Source: Chitinophagaceae bacterium (GTDB taxonomy: Bacteria > Bacteroidota > Bacteroidia > Chitinophagales > Chitinophagaceae). From it: 8,209 nt of DNA. The stretch covers positions 1 to 8,209 of the forward strand of contig CANFLJ010000074.1 in the NCBI GenBank assembly GCA_947447815.1. Reading direction: 5' to 3'. The notes below the pieces were generated by a model. That model worked only from the letters and a program-made list of their open reading frames with translations. It was not told the origin of the DNA and searched no databases. Position numbers and translations under genes: made by a program. Shown here in pieces: positions 1 to 5,944 of the stretch. Every line of letters begins with the position of its first letter. Positions within the stretch are counted from its first letter, which is position 1.

Positions 1-125
1 GGCTTAACGGTTAAATCCATGTTAGCAGGATCAATAAACTTTGTTTTAACTGCTTTCTTTTGTGCAGAAGCAGTCAAATTCATAAGGCATAATGCCGAAA
101 CAGAAGCAAGTAATATTCTTCTCAT
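1..125 (-). CDS. Probable secreted M13-family (PepO/neprilysin-like) zinc metallopeptidase, N-terminal fragment
   Basis: Only the first 41 residues are in the window; the rest lies beyond the left edge. The start ATG is at 123-125. The protein opens with a Sec signal peptide: charged MRR, a hydrophobic core (ILLASVSALCLMNL), then TASA-Q, a likely signal peptidase cleavage site near residue 21. The mature start contains FIDPANMDLTVKP. In Bacteroidota M13 peptidases an 'IDxxNMDxxVKPGDDFY' stretch directly follows the signal peptide and begins the M13 N-terminal domain, so this is my best match. If correct, it is an exported, periplasmic or membrane-facing zinc endopeptidase with HExxH further on, not visible here. 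It lies downstream of the EamA transporter gene on the same strand, with a 152-bp gap and its own candidate -7 box. Signal peptide and reading frame are clear; the family rests on about ten residues. Confidence 0.65.
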   Translation of the reverse strand, partial: MRRILLASVSALCLMNLTASAQKKAVKTKFIDPANMDLTVK

Positions 126-143
126 TTTTTAAAACAATTTTGC

Positions 144-151
144 CAAAAGTA
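144..151 (-). promoter_or_regulatory. Candidate Bacteroidota -7 box for the M13 peptidase gene
   Basis: The minus strand reads TACTTTTG, an exact match to the Bacteroidota TAnnTTTG element, 18 bp before the ATG at 125. No convincing TTG/TTTG -33 box lies 17-23 bp upstream (the nearest is about 31 bp away), so this is a half-supported promoter. Confidence 0.4.
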
Positions 152-277
152 ATTGTTGGGGTGAAAGTGTAAGAATTTTAAGCAAAAAAAGTTACCAACG
201 GTAAAAAAGAAACCAAATCTGGATATACCGATTATTAGTTGTATTAACAAATACAAATGTTGGAATATACTTGAAAT

Positions 278-1192
278 TTAAGACTCTAATAAATCTATAG
301 TTCGTTTCTTGTAGCCCACCAGATACACCCCTATAAATATGAGTATAGCAGCCATAATCTTCTGTAGTGTAAGCATCTCTCCCATAAATATTATAGCTAC
401 CAAAGCAGCAAAGAAAGGTTGAGTATAAATGTAAATACCTGTTGTAGAAGAACCAATAACTGCTATTCCATATGCATTGAATAGATACGTTATAAAAGTT
501 GCGCCAACACAAATCAAGGCTAATGCTACCCAGCTACTACCATCAAATGAATGCCAGTTGGTTTGGTATAAATCTTTACCTGCAAATGGCAATAGCATTA
601 TAAAACCAAATGTAAAAATCCATCTTACAACGTGTAAAGGTTTATATTCCTGCATGAGAGGTTTAACCCAAACCATGAAACATGAATACAAAATAGCATT
701 GATTATTACATATAAATCACCAATAATCATAGCATTGTTTGCAGACGCATTAGATTTTGATATAATAAGGATAGATGCTCCTGCGATACCCAGGCAAAGT
801 CCCATTATTTTCAACCAGCTTAAAGATTCTTTAATCATCCAAGCTGCTATAAAAACAATTAATATTGGTGTAATAAGCGCTAATAAGGAAGCGTGAATAG
901 GGCTTGTGAGTGACAACCCTTTGATGAAGAAAACCTGATTTAGAACTACTCCTGTTGCAGCGCAAATAATAAATCGGGGAATATCTTTTCTTTTAATTCC
1001 TATAGGCGGATTCTTAGAGGGCTTTATTAAAAACAAGCCCCAGAAAAGAAGAAAAGCTACTAACACTCTTGCCATATTCAAGCCTAAGGGCAATATATGA
1101 ACAGGTGTTATAAGTTTTACAACTGAATAATTGATTCCAAAAATGAAATTAGTTATTAATACAGCGAAATGGGCTTTTGTAGTTTGCTTCAT
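278..1192 (-). CDS. EamA/DMT-superfamily transporter
   Basis: This is a 304-aa inner-membrane protein of the drug/metabolite transporter superfamily, probably a metabolite or amino-acid exporter; the substrate cannot be read from sequence. It is almost entirely hydrophobic, with about ten predicted helices in two EamA repeats. The first repeat (residues ~8-145) ends with SPIHASLLALITPILI, then KESL and a glycine-rich helix. The second (~155-294) ends with TTGIYIYTQPFFAALVAI, a conserved acidic residue (GEML) and a final helix near 278-293, followed by a basic tail (GYKKR). Length is normal for the family. I chose the ATG at 1190-1192 (MKQTTKAHF). An in-frame TTG at 1205-1207 would add five residues but overlaps the -7 promoter box, so it should not be transcribed. 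The gene lies 62 bp downstream of iscA on the same strand and has its own promoter. Family is secure, substrate unknown. Confidence 0.92.
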   Translation of the reverse strand: MKQTTKAHFAVLITNFIFGINYSVVKLITPVHILPLGLNMARVLVAFLLFWGLFLIKPSKNPPIGIKRKDIPRFIICAATGVVLNQVFFIKGLSLTSPIHASLLALITPILIVFIAAWMIKESLSWLKIMGLCLGIAGASILIISKSNASANNAMIIGDLYVIINAILYSCFMVWVKPLMQEYKPLHVVRWIFTFGFIMLLPFAGKDLYQTNWHSFDGSSWVALALICVGATFITYLFNAYGIAVIGSSTTGIYIYTQPFFAALVAIIFMGEMLTLQKIMAAILIFIGVYLVGYKKRTIDLLES

Positions 1193-1204
1193 ATTTAATA
1201 GAAG

Positions 1205-1212
1205 CAAAAATA
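1205..1212 (-). promoter_or_regulatory. Candidate Bacteroidota -7 box for the EamA transporter gene
   Basis: The minus strand reads TATTTTTG, matching TAnnTTTG, 12 bp before the ATG at 1192. It implies a very short leader and rules out the upstream TTG as a start. No clear -33 TTG is seen at the right spacing. Confidence 0.45.
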
Positions 1213-1254
1213 TAGTGCAGAAGGATTATATGTTATGACGATTGTCAGTTTATG

Positions 1255-1605
1255 TTATACAGAGAAGCTTTCTCCGCAACCGCAACTGCGACTAGCATTT
1301 GGATTATCGAAGTAAAACCCTTTCCCATTCAAACCATCAGAAAAGTCTAGCTCAGTATTAACCAGATATAAAAAGCTTTTTAAATCGGTCACTATTTTAA
1401 CCCCTTTATCTTCAAAAACCAGATCCATTGGTTTAACCTCATTATCAAAATCAAGTTTATAGCTCAATCCGGAACAACCACCACCAACAACACCTACTCT
1501 TAAAAAATAAGAAGGATCGTTTCCTACACCAGCATCTTCCATAAGCTTAGACACTTTGTCCTTTGCTTTATCGCTGATGTAAATTGAATTTTCAGTATCT
1601 ACCAT
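1255..1605 (-). CDS. iscA: A-type iron-sulfur cluster carrier (IscA/HesB family)
   Basis: This 116-aa protein is an A-type carrier that receives Fe-S clusters from the IscU scaffold, or iron, and delivers them to apo-enzymes in the cytoplasm. The three invariant cysteines of the family are visible: C44 in GGGCSG, and C108 and C110 in the C-terminal SCGCGESF. The HesB/YadR/YfhF domain spans nearly the whole chain, and length fits the family (about 107-120 aa). I use the ATG at 1603-1605 (MVDTENSIYI). An in-frame codon at 1627-1629 would add eight residues encoded by the repeat element AATTTGATAATT, which is non-coding elsewhere in this operon. It is the third gene of iscS-iscU-iscA, 93 bp after iscU. 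ErpA- or SufA-type naming cannot be excluded by sequence alone; the operon context favours IscA. Confidence 0.93.
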   Translation of the reverse strand: MVDTENSIYISDKAKDKVSKLMEDAGVGNDPSYFLRVGVVGGGCSGLSYKLDFDNEVKPMDLVFEDKGVKIVTDLKSFLYLVNTELDFSDGLNGKGFYFDNPNASRSCGCGESFSV

Positions 1606-1611
1606 TGTAGT

Positions 1612-1688
1612 AATTTGATAATTTAACAATTAGGCAATTTGATAATAAAGCTCTTTTATGAATCATCTAATTATCAAATTGCTTAATT
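1612..1688. repeat. AATTTGATAATT repeat cluster with long inverted repeat between iscU and iscA
   Basis: The gap between iscU and iscA carries AATTTGATAATT at 1612-1623, a near copy at 1636-1647, and an inverted copy (AATTATCAAATT) at 1669-1680. The last two sit in an inverted repeat with 19-nt arms, 1628-1646 and 1670-1688, with one mismatch (G1633 opposite T1683) and a 23-nt loop. In the isc transcript it would form a weak AT-rich hairpin. It might affect mRNA stability or relative gene output, but it lacks the GC-rich stem plus U-tract of a terminator, so read-through into iscA is expected. Confidence 0.75.
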
Positions 1689-1698
1689 ATCATATTAA

Positions 1699-2118
1699 TT
1701 AATGAACTCCTTTTTCTTCAAAAACAAGTTCTTCTAATCCGTTTTTCTTTCTGTAGTCGTTAATTGCAGCTTTGATAGCGTCTTCTGCTAATACAGAACA
1801 GTGAATCTTAACTGGAGGAAGATTTAACTCTTCTACAATGTCCATGTTATCAATAGCAACGGCCTGATCAACTGTTTTACCTTTCAACCATTCTGTGGCT
1901 AGTGAAGAAGAAGCGATAGCAGAACCACAACCAAATGTTTTAAATTTAGCGTCGGTAATCATTCCTGTAGCATCGTCTACTTCAATTTGCAAACGCATAA
2001 CATCGCCACATTCTGGAGCACCTACTAATCCGGTACCCACTGTTTTTTTAGACTTATCTAAAGTTCCTACATTTTTAGGATTACTATAATGATCAATAAC
2101 TTTTTCGGAGTATGCCAT
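1699..2118 (-). CDS. iscU: Iron-sulfur cluster assembly scaffold protein IscU
   Basis: This 139-aa scaffold is where the [2Fe-2S] or [4Fe-4S] cluster is built from sulfur supplied by IscS before transfer to carriers. The ligand set is complete: C37 and D39 in APECGDVMR, C64 in TFGCGSAIASS, and H106-C107 in KIHCS. Residues 100-104 are LPPVK, the peptide recognised by the Hsp70 chaperone HscA in the ISC pathway. That marks it as IscU rather than SufU or the NifU N-domain. The start MAYSEKVIDHYSNPKNVG is the canonical IscU beginning, so the ATG at 2116-2118 is secure. The C-terminal tail (GLEELVFEEKGVH) is slightly longer than in E. coli IscU (128 aa). It is the middle gene of iscS-iscU-iscA. 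No hscA, hscB or ferredoxin gene is in the window, so its chaperone partners must be encoded elsewhere. Confidence 0.97.
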   Translation of the reverse strand: MAYSEKVIDHYSNPKNVGTLDKSKKTVGTGLVGAPECGDVMRLQIEVDDATGMITDAKFKTFGCGSAIASSSLATEWLKGKTVDQAVAIDNMDIVEELNLPPVKIHCSVLAEDAIKAAINDYRKKNGLEELVFEEKGVH

Positions 2119-2124
2119 AATATA

Positions 2125-2168
2125 AATTTGATAATTTGATGATATTATAATTTGATAATTATAATATC
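2125..2168. repeat. AATTTGATAATT repeat cluster and AT-rich hairpin between iscS and iscU
   Basis: Two exact copies of AATTTGATAATT (2125-2136 and 2149-2160) lie just upstream of iscU. The second is embedded in a perfect 12-bp inverted repeat, GATATTATAATT (2141-2152) and AATTATAATATC (2157-2168), with a 4-nt loop TGAT. It is the same family as the cluster at 1612-1688. The stem is all but GC-free and has no U-tract, so I read it as an interspersed repeat or mRNA-stability element rather than a terminator. Confidence 0.7.
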
Positions 2169-2230
2169 AATGCTTTTTTGTTTAATTTTTATCAATAGCT
2201 AATCATCACATCAGCTAATGTTCGCTTTTA

Positions 2231-3448
2231 TTAGTGGTGCGCCCACTCTATGCTATTTAAATCAATCCCTTCTTTATACATTTCCCAAAGTGGACTCATG
2301 TCTCTTAGCTTATTAACAGTATTAGTAATTTGTTCTACTGTATAATCAATCTGTTCTTCAGTAGTAAATCTACCAAGACCAAAACGTAAAGAACTGTGTG
2401 CTAAATCATCACCAAGACCTAATGCTTTTAATACATAGCTAGGTTCCAAAGAAGCAGAAGTACATGCAGACCCTGAACTGAGTGCAATATTTTTATTGAA
2501 TCCCATCAATAACCCTTCTCCTTCCACGTGCTTGAAAGAGATATTAGCTACGTGTGGTAAACGATGCTCTCTATTACCATTTACATAGGCTTCTTCTACT
2601 TTTAATAATGCAGTTTCCAGTTTATCACGCAATGCACTTATTCTCTTAGTATCTTCAGCCATATCCAGTCTGCAAAGCTCGCATGCTTTACCAAATCCAA
2701 CAATACCTGGAACGTTTAAAGTTCCACTTCTCATTCCTCTTTCGTGGCCACCGCCATCCATCTGAGCAGTAACTTTTACACGAGGATTCTTACGGCGAAC
2801 ATATAATGCACCAATACCCTTAGGACCATACATTTTGTGTGCAGTAAAAGTAAGAAGGTCGATACCATCCGCTATGACATCTACCGGTATTTTACCTACG
2901 GCTTGAGTAGCATCTGTGAAAAACAATACTCCATGACGTTTTGCAATGGCAGAAATTTCTTTAACTGGTTGAATAACCCCAATCTCATTATTTGCGTACA
3001 TAATAGAGATAAGGATAGTAGTTGGCTTAATTGCGGCTTCTAATTCTGCCAGATCAATTAAACCATCTTCTTTTACTTCTAAATAGGTAACATCAGCACC
3101 TAATTTCTCCAGATGTTTGCAAGTATCCAATACTGCTTTATGTTCGGTAGTGGCGGTAATGATATGATTCCCTTTGGCTGCATACATTTCGAAAACACCT
3201 TTAATTCCAAGGTTATCTCCTTCTGTTGCACCTGAGGTGAATATAATTTCTTTAGGATCAGCCCCTATTAACTGTGCGATTTGCTCTCTTGCATAATCCA
3301 CCGCAGATTCCGCTTCCCAACCAAATGGATGATTACGACTGGCTGCGTTACCAAAATGCTCTGTAAAGTAGGGTATCATTGCCTCCAAAACTCTTGGATC
3401 CATTGGAGTAGTTGCGTTATTATCTAAATAAACCGGTAGCTTAAGCAT
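2231..3448 (-). CDS. iscS: Cysteine desulfurase IscS
   Basis: This is a PLP-dependent class V aminotransferase-fold enzyme that converts L-cysteine to L-alanine. It passes the persulfide sulfur to IscU and, in many bacteria, to tRNA thiolation. At 405 aa it matches E. coli IscS (404). Visible motifs are YLDNNATTP at the N-terminus, TSGATEGDN (72-80, PLP phosphate region), H103 in TEHKAV, the Schiff-base lysine K205 in TAHKMYGPKG, and catalytic C329 in SSGSACTSASLEPSYVL. The long active-site loop and the C-terminal SIEWAHH, an IscU-docking tail of group I enzymes, separate it from SufS/CsdA. I chose the ATG at 3446-3448 (MLKLPVYLDNNA). The in-frame TTG at 3482-3484 is rejected because it lies next to the -7 promoter box. 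It is the first gene of the isc operon, divergent from the epimerase gene; no IscR gene is adjacent in the window. Confidence 0.98.
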   Translation of the reverse strand: MLKLPVYLDNNATTPMDPRVLEAMIPYFTEHFGNAASRNHPFGWEAESAVDYAREQIAQLIGADPKEIIFTSGATEGDNLGIKGVFEMYAAKGNHIITATTEHKAVLDTCKHLEKLGADVTYLEVKEDGLIDLAELEAAIKPTTILISIMYANNEIGVIQPVKEISAIAKRHGVLFFTDATQAVGKIPVDVIADGIDLLTFTAHKMYGPKGIGALYVRRKNPRVKVTAQMDGGGHERGMRSGTLNVPGIVGFGKACELCRLDMAEDTKRISALRDKLETALLKVEEAYVNGNREHRLPHVANISFKHVEGEGLLMGFNKNIALSSGSACTSASLEPSYVLKALGLGDDLAHSSLRFGLGRFTTEEQIDYTVEQITNTVNKLRDMSPLWEMYKEGIDLNSIEWAHH

Positions 3449-3486
3449 ATAAATATTATTATTTGTTCTAATACTTGTGAACAAGG

Positions 3487-3494
3487 CAAAATTA
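3487..3494 (-). promoter_or_regulatory. Candidate promoter (-7 box) of the isc operon
   Basis: The minus strand reads TAATTTTG, an exact TAnnTTTG match, predicting a leader of about 30 nt before the iscS ATG at 3448. The upstream -33 region is only T-rich (TTTTC near the expected spacing) rather than TTTG, so the match is partial. I see no obvious IscR-type palindrome nearby. Confidence 0.5.
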
Positions 3495-3577
3495 ATTGAT
3501 ATGCCAGTAGAAAATGAGATTTATATAATAGTTAATGAGTTTTTTCCTTATTTCGTAATATAAAATACTTGTATTGT

Positions 3578-3982
3578 ATGAATAAAATTGAACACATTGG
3601 CATAGCTGTTAAAGAATTATCTATCTCTATCCCAATATTCGAAAAGATATTAAATACACCTTGTTACAAAAAAGAAACTGTAGCAGGAGAGAAAGTAAAT
3701 ACTGCTTTCTTTCAAGTAGGGGGCTCTAAAATAGAATTGCTTGAAAGTAGTGAAGAGGATGGCGTTATTGCAAAGTTCATTGAAAAGAAAGGAGAAGGTT
3801 TTCACCATATTGCATTTGATGTTTCCAACATAACTTCTGAAGTAGAAAGAATGAAAAAAGAAGGGTTTATTTTTTTAAATGAAACACCTAAAGATGGGGC
3901 TGATAATAAATTGGTGTGTTTTCTGCACCCCAAAAGCACCAATGGAATGCTGATAGAACTTTGCCAGGAGAAAGAAAAATAA
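3578..3982 (+). CDS. mce: Methylmalonyl-CoA epimerase
   Basis: This 134-aa cytoplasmic VOC-superfamily metalloenzyme interconverts (2R)- and (2S)-methylmalonyl-CoA, linking propionyl-CoA carboxylation to methylmalonyl-CoA mutase and succinyl-CoA. Both beta-alpha-beta-beta-beta halves are visible. MNKIEHIGIAV supplies a metal-binding His (H6), FFQVGGSKIELLE forms the middle strand (E53 in KIELL), GEGFHHIAFDV supplies a His (probably H77), and NGMLIELCQ supplies the last ligand (E127). The GEGFHHIAFDV...HPKSTNGMLIEL pattern and the length are typical of bacterial epimerases rather than glyoxalase I. The ATG at 3578-3580 is used; an upstream in-frame TTG at 3569 would add only three residues. 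It is transcribed divergently from iscS across a 129-bp gap. I found no clean TAnnTTTG box for it. Exact ligand assignment is from family knowledge. Confidence 0.9.
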   Translation: MNKIEHIGIAVKELSISIPIFEKILNTPCYKKETVAGEKVNTAFFQVGGSKIELLESSEEDGVIAKFIEKKGEGFHHIAFDVSNITSEVERMKKEGFIFLNETPKDGADNKLVCFLHPKSTNGMLIELCQEKEK

Positions 3983-3993
3983 AAAAATTAATC

Positions 3994-4020
3994 ATATTTA
4001 ATGTCAAAAACATTAAATAT
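3994..4020 (+). terminator. AT-rich hairpin after the epimerase gene, possible weak terminator
   Basis: A perfect 11-bp inverted repeat, ATATTTAATGT (3994-4004) and ACATTAAATAT (4010-4020), with a 5-nt loop CAAAA begins 11 bp after the epimerase stop codon. The stem has almost no GC and is followed by only short T runs, so termination would be weak. Position favours a 3'-end role. Confidence 0.4.
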
Positions 4021-4094
4021 TCAATTATTTATGCTTAAAAGCGATCAAATAGATTCTTATTGTACAATTAGTTAAAAAAAATCTTTATCCAAAA

Positions 4095-4125
4095 TTTGGT
4101 AATTTGAACCAGACAATTATCTTTG
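4095..4125 (+). promoter_or_regulatory. Bacteroidota-type promoter of the small lipoprotein gene
   Basis: TTTG at 4095-4098 is followed after exactly 19 bp by TATCTTTG at 4118-4125, matching the Bacteroidota -33/-7 consensus (TTTG, then TAnnTTTG). It predicts a transcript start near 4132 and a leader of about 27 nt before the ATG at 4159. This also excludes the in-frame TTG at 4123, inside the -7 box, as a start. Confidence 0.75.
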
Positions 4126-4158
4126 CGCTACATTTTGAAAAAAAATAAAGTCAAAACA

Positions 4159-4341
4159 ATGAAGAAATTATTAGCAATCTTAGTTATAGCTGGTGCTGTA
4201 GCTGCATGTAACAACGAAAAAACAGAAGAAGTAAAGAAAGATTCAGTTCCTCCTACTACTGTTGACACTACTAAAAAAGATACAGCTGTTAAACCAGTAG
4301 CTGACACAACTAAGAAAGATACTGCTGCTAAAGCAAAATAG
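4159..4341 (+). CDS. Small lipoprotein with Thr/Lys/Asp-rich tail, function unknown
   Basis: A 60-aa protein with a clear lipoprotein signal peptide: MKKLLAILVIAGAVAAC, with the lipobox V-A-A-C placing the lipidated cysteine at residue 17. The mature part is only 44 residues (CNNEKTEEVKK...). It is strongly hydrophilic and contains a near-perfect internal duplication, VDTTKKDTA and ADTTKKDTA, separated by VKPV. It should be anchored in the outer or inner membrane with a flexible, charged tail and no folded domain. Tiny lipoproteins with DTTKKDT-like low-complexity tails are frequent in Bacteroidota, but no function is known to me. The gene is monocistronic, with a consensus promoter upstream and a strong terminator 19 bp downstream, which suggests appreciable expression. 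The ATG at 4159 is preferred to the TTG at 4123 because of the promoter position and because it places the signal peptide at the N-terminus. Confidence 0.88.
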   Translation: MKKLLAILVIAGAVAACNNEKTEEVKKDSVPPTTVDTTKKDTAVKPVADTTKKDTAAKAK

Positions 4342-4359
4342 TCTTAGCCAAATCTAATT

Positions 4360-4397
4360 AATAAAGGCTGCCCCGAAAGAGGCAGCCTTTATTTTTT
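4360..4397 (+). terminator. Intrinsic terminator, probably bidirectional
   Basis: A 13-bp stem (4360-4372 pairing with 4381-4393) has the GC-rich core GGCTGCC/GGCAGCC, an 8-nt loop (CCGAAAGA) and a T run to 4397. It ends the lipoprotein transcript. The other strand also has a T-rich flank (TTTATTAATT), and a convergent gene ends at 4417, so it may serve both directions. Confidence 0.92.
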
Positions 4398-4416
4398 GCA
4401 CAAAATACCGAATTCA

Positions 4417-5388
4417 TTAGGCATTCAAGTGAACATCCCAATTAACTTTATATTCCGTCAAATTCTTAACATTCAAAAACAACCCAGATGGTGCATTAAA
4501 TTCAGCGAAACTAGCTACATAATTCGTCTCTGGTTTTACATCAATTAATATTCCAACCATTGCCCCATTCTTCGCCGCACTCAGATAGTAATAGATTGGA
4601 ACTATATTAGGATTCTTTAAAATAAAAGTACTGCTGCTTAAAATAGGAACTTCTAAACAATTGCTCATCCCTCCTACCAATAAAGTACCACTTGCATTAG
4701 TGCCTGTGCTATGATGCGCAGCATTAAGCAGACTAAAATCGAAAAAGGAATTACACTTTTCCCAATTGGGAGAATACATAAGCCCAATTTTATACATCAC
4801 ATTCATCAATGCATCTTCTACAGGGGCTCTCATAGTAATTACTTCGGAACTAATGGTTTTTGCCTTACCCTTTTTATCAGTCTGATTACTTAAAGCAGCT
4901 ATTATACTTGCATTGTACCCAGAAAATATAAGTGCAAATGGAGTTCCCCCTAAAGTAGATTTATATTTTTCTGCAGTTACAGAAAATTGATTGGCAATCT
5001 CTAAGATATTAGCTCTTGTCAACTTTGAGAAAGCTGTAAGACCACCAGGGAAAAATTCAATATACTCCATAGAACCATCCGGATAAATACTAGCAATAAG
5101 ATTATATTTTCCTCTTACTGCATCAGCAAAATTCCTTACTACATTATTTAGCCCTGCTGTAGTACTTTCTTTTATTGCTTTATTTACTGATTTATCTTTA
5201 GAATCGCCAAAGTAAACTAAATAAGAACTACTTAATGGAGCTAACACAATATCTAATATGCCGCCAATATTTGCCGTGGTTAGCGTGGCTATTACAAACC
5301 TACAAAACAACTGTAACCTAGAATCGATAATAGTTGGAGCATTGAACAAGTCGCTAAAAAAACTTTGAAATCTGTTAAGCCTTTTCAT
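4417..5388 (-). CDS. Conserved-looking hypothetical protein, 323 aa, function unknown
   Basis: I do not recognise a named domain. The ATG at 5386-5388 gives MKRLNRFQSFFSDLFNAP. There is no signal peptide (charged start, no cleavage site) and no clear transmembrane helix, though residues ~28-60 are rather hydrophobic, so a cytoplasmic location is likely. The N-terminal half contains a segment with KYNLIASIYPDGSMEYIEFFPGGLTAFSKLTRANILEIANQF, which looks alpha-helical with a central FFPGGL turn. It resembles, from memory only, a group of uncharacterised Bacteroidota proteins with a 'YxEFFPxGLxEYxxATKxNI' stretch. The C-terminal ~110 residues are beta-rich with Ser/Thr/Asn (TLLVGGMSNCLEVPIL, ETNYVASFAEFNAPSGLFLNVKNL). 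That fits a small beta-sandwich or ligand-binding module. It is convergent with the lipoprotein gene and divergent from the restriction-modification operon across a long non-coding gap. No frame disruption is seen; coding potential is good. Confidence 0.8.
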   Translation of the reverse strand: MKRLNRFQSFFSDLFNAPTIIDSRLQLFCRFVIATLTTANIGGILDIVLAPLSSSYLVYFGDSKDKSVNKAIKESTTAGLNNVVRNFADAVRGKYNLIASIYPDGSMEYIEFFPGGLTAFSKLTRANILEIANQFSVTAEKYKSTLGGTPFALIFSGYNASIIAALSNQTDKKGKAKTISSEVITMRAPVEDALMNVMYKIGLMYSPNWEKCNSFFDFSLLNAAHHSTGTNASGTLLVGGMSNCLEVPILSSSTFILKNPNIVPIYYYLSAAKNGAMVGILIDVKPETNYVASFAEFNAPSGLFLNVKNLTEYKVNWDVHLNA

Positions 5389-5536
5389 GTATTGAATTTT
5401 TTAAATAAATAGTTCGTTTTAATCTGATGGTAAAGGTTTATCTTAATTTGATTATAAACAACGAAAAAATGCATCTATTAACTTATCATTAACTGTAATA
5501 TATTATTTATTTTATTAAATAGGCCGCTCAATATAA

Positions 5537-5579
5537 ATACCCTTATTTTATAGTAATTTAAATTAATAAAATAGGGTAT
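5537..5579. repeat. Inverted repeat with GGGTAT-type ends (operator or hairpin)
   Basis: ATACCC plus TTATTTTAT (5537-5551) faces ATAAAATAGGGTAT (5566-5579). Fourteen bases pair, with one bulged T in the left arm, around a 14-nt AT-rich centre. It lies between divergently transcribed genes, about 150 bp from the minus-strand start and 385 bp from the plus-strand start. An operator or an RNA hairpin is possible; there is no U-tract that would make it a convincing terminator. Confidence 0.55.
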
Positions 5580-5720
5580 ATTAATATTGTACAACTAGAT
5601 TTTAGTCGTTCCTTTTGCTATACTATTCTAATTAAAATTCAGTGAATAAAACAACCTACATTCTGATTAATTACATTTTACACATTTCATTTAAATTAGA
5701 AATTTTAAAATGGTAATCCT

Positions 5721-5923
5721 GAAATTGATTTTTAGTCTATAATATTGAGAAGGATGAATATAAAAAGGTTTTTTAGTCAATAATTATTATAATGATTCAT
5801 TTAAAATCGTTTTTAAGTATACAAATATTAGAATGATGCAAGTAAAAACGTTTTTAGTCTATAATTATGAGAATGATGCATATAAAATCGATTTTTATAT
5901 TAAATTTATAGAAATTGATTTAT
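5721..5923. repeat. Degenerate 40-41 bp direct-repeat array (about five units) upstream of the methyltransferase gene
   Basis: Units can be aligned at 5721-5761, 5762-5802, 5803-5843, 5844-5883 and 5884-5923. The shared pattern is AAAAtCG then TTTTTAGTCTATAAT, a short A/T stretch, GAGAATGATGCA and tAT. Units 3 and 4 are most alike; units 1 and 5 are most diverged. Each unit boundary holds an A-tract facing a T-tract, perfect palindromes in two cases (AAAAACGTTTTT at 5844-5855, AAAATCGATTTT at 5884-5895). The period is close to four helical turns. There are no variable spacers between conserved repeats, so this is not a CRISPR array. The array runs directly into the promoter of the restriction-modification operon. 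Confidence 0.75.
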
Positions 5924-5944
5924 AAAATAGACGCCTTACATTTG
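5915..5944 (+). promoter_or_regulatory. Bacteroidota-type promoter of the restriction-modification operon
   Basis: TTG at 5915-5917, inside the last repeat unit, is followed after 19 bp by TACATTTG at 5937-5944, an exact TAnnTTTG -7 box. The predicted transcript start near 5951 leaves only about 12 nt before the TTG start codon at 5964. Because the -33 box lies within the repeat array, a protein binding the repeats could directly control this promoter. Confidence 0.7.

Noticed and set aside
239..256. Small hairpin TTGTATT/AATACAA downstream of the EamA gene as a terminator
   Set aside because: The stem is only 7 bp, AT-only apart from one GC pair, with no T-tract on the minus strand.
192..512. 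Open frame of 106 codons on the minus strand
   Set aside because: It overlaps the C-terminal coding part of the EamA transporter in another frame and has an aromatic- and Cys-rich composition with no domain; a shadow frame.
477..896. Open frame of 139 codons on the plus strand
   Set aside because: It is antisense to the clearly real EamA transporter; hydrophobic content is a mirror of that gene and no family is recognisable.
2141..2168. Terminator between iscS and iscU
   Set aside because: The hairpin is almost purely AT, lacks a U-tract, and the operon is expected to be co-transcribed; it belongs to the repeated AATTTGATAATT family.
3449..3484. Longer iscS starting with TTG at 3482-3484
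   Set aside because: It lies beside the -7 promoter box and adds residues absent from IscS proteins; the ATG at 3448 gives the canonical N-terminus.
5721..5923. CRISPR array
   Set aside because: Whole units repeat without unrelated spacers, units diverge along their full length, and no cas gene is present.
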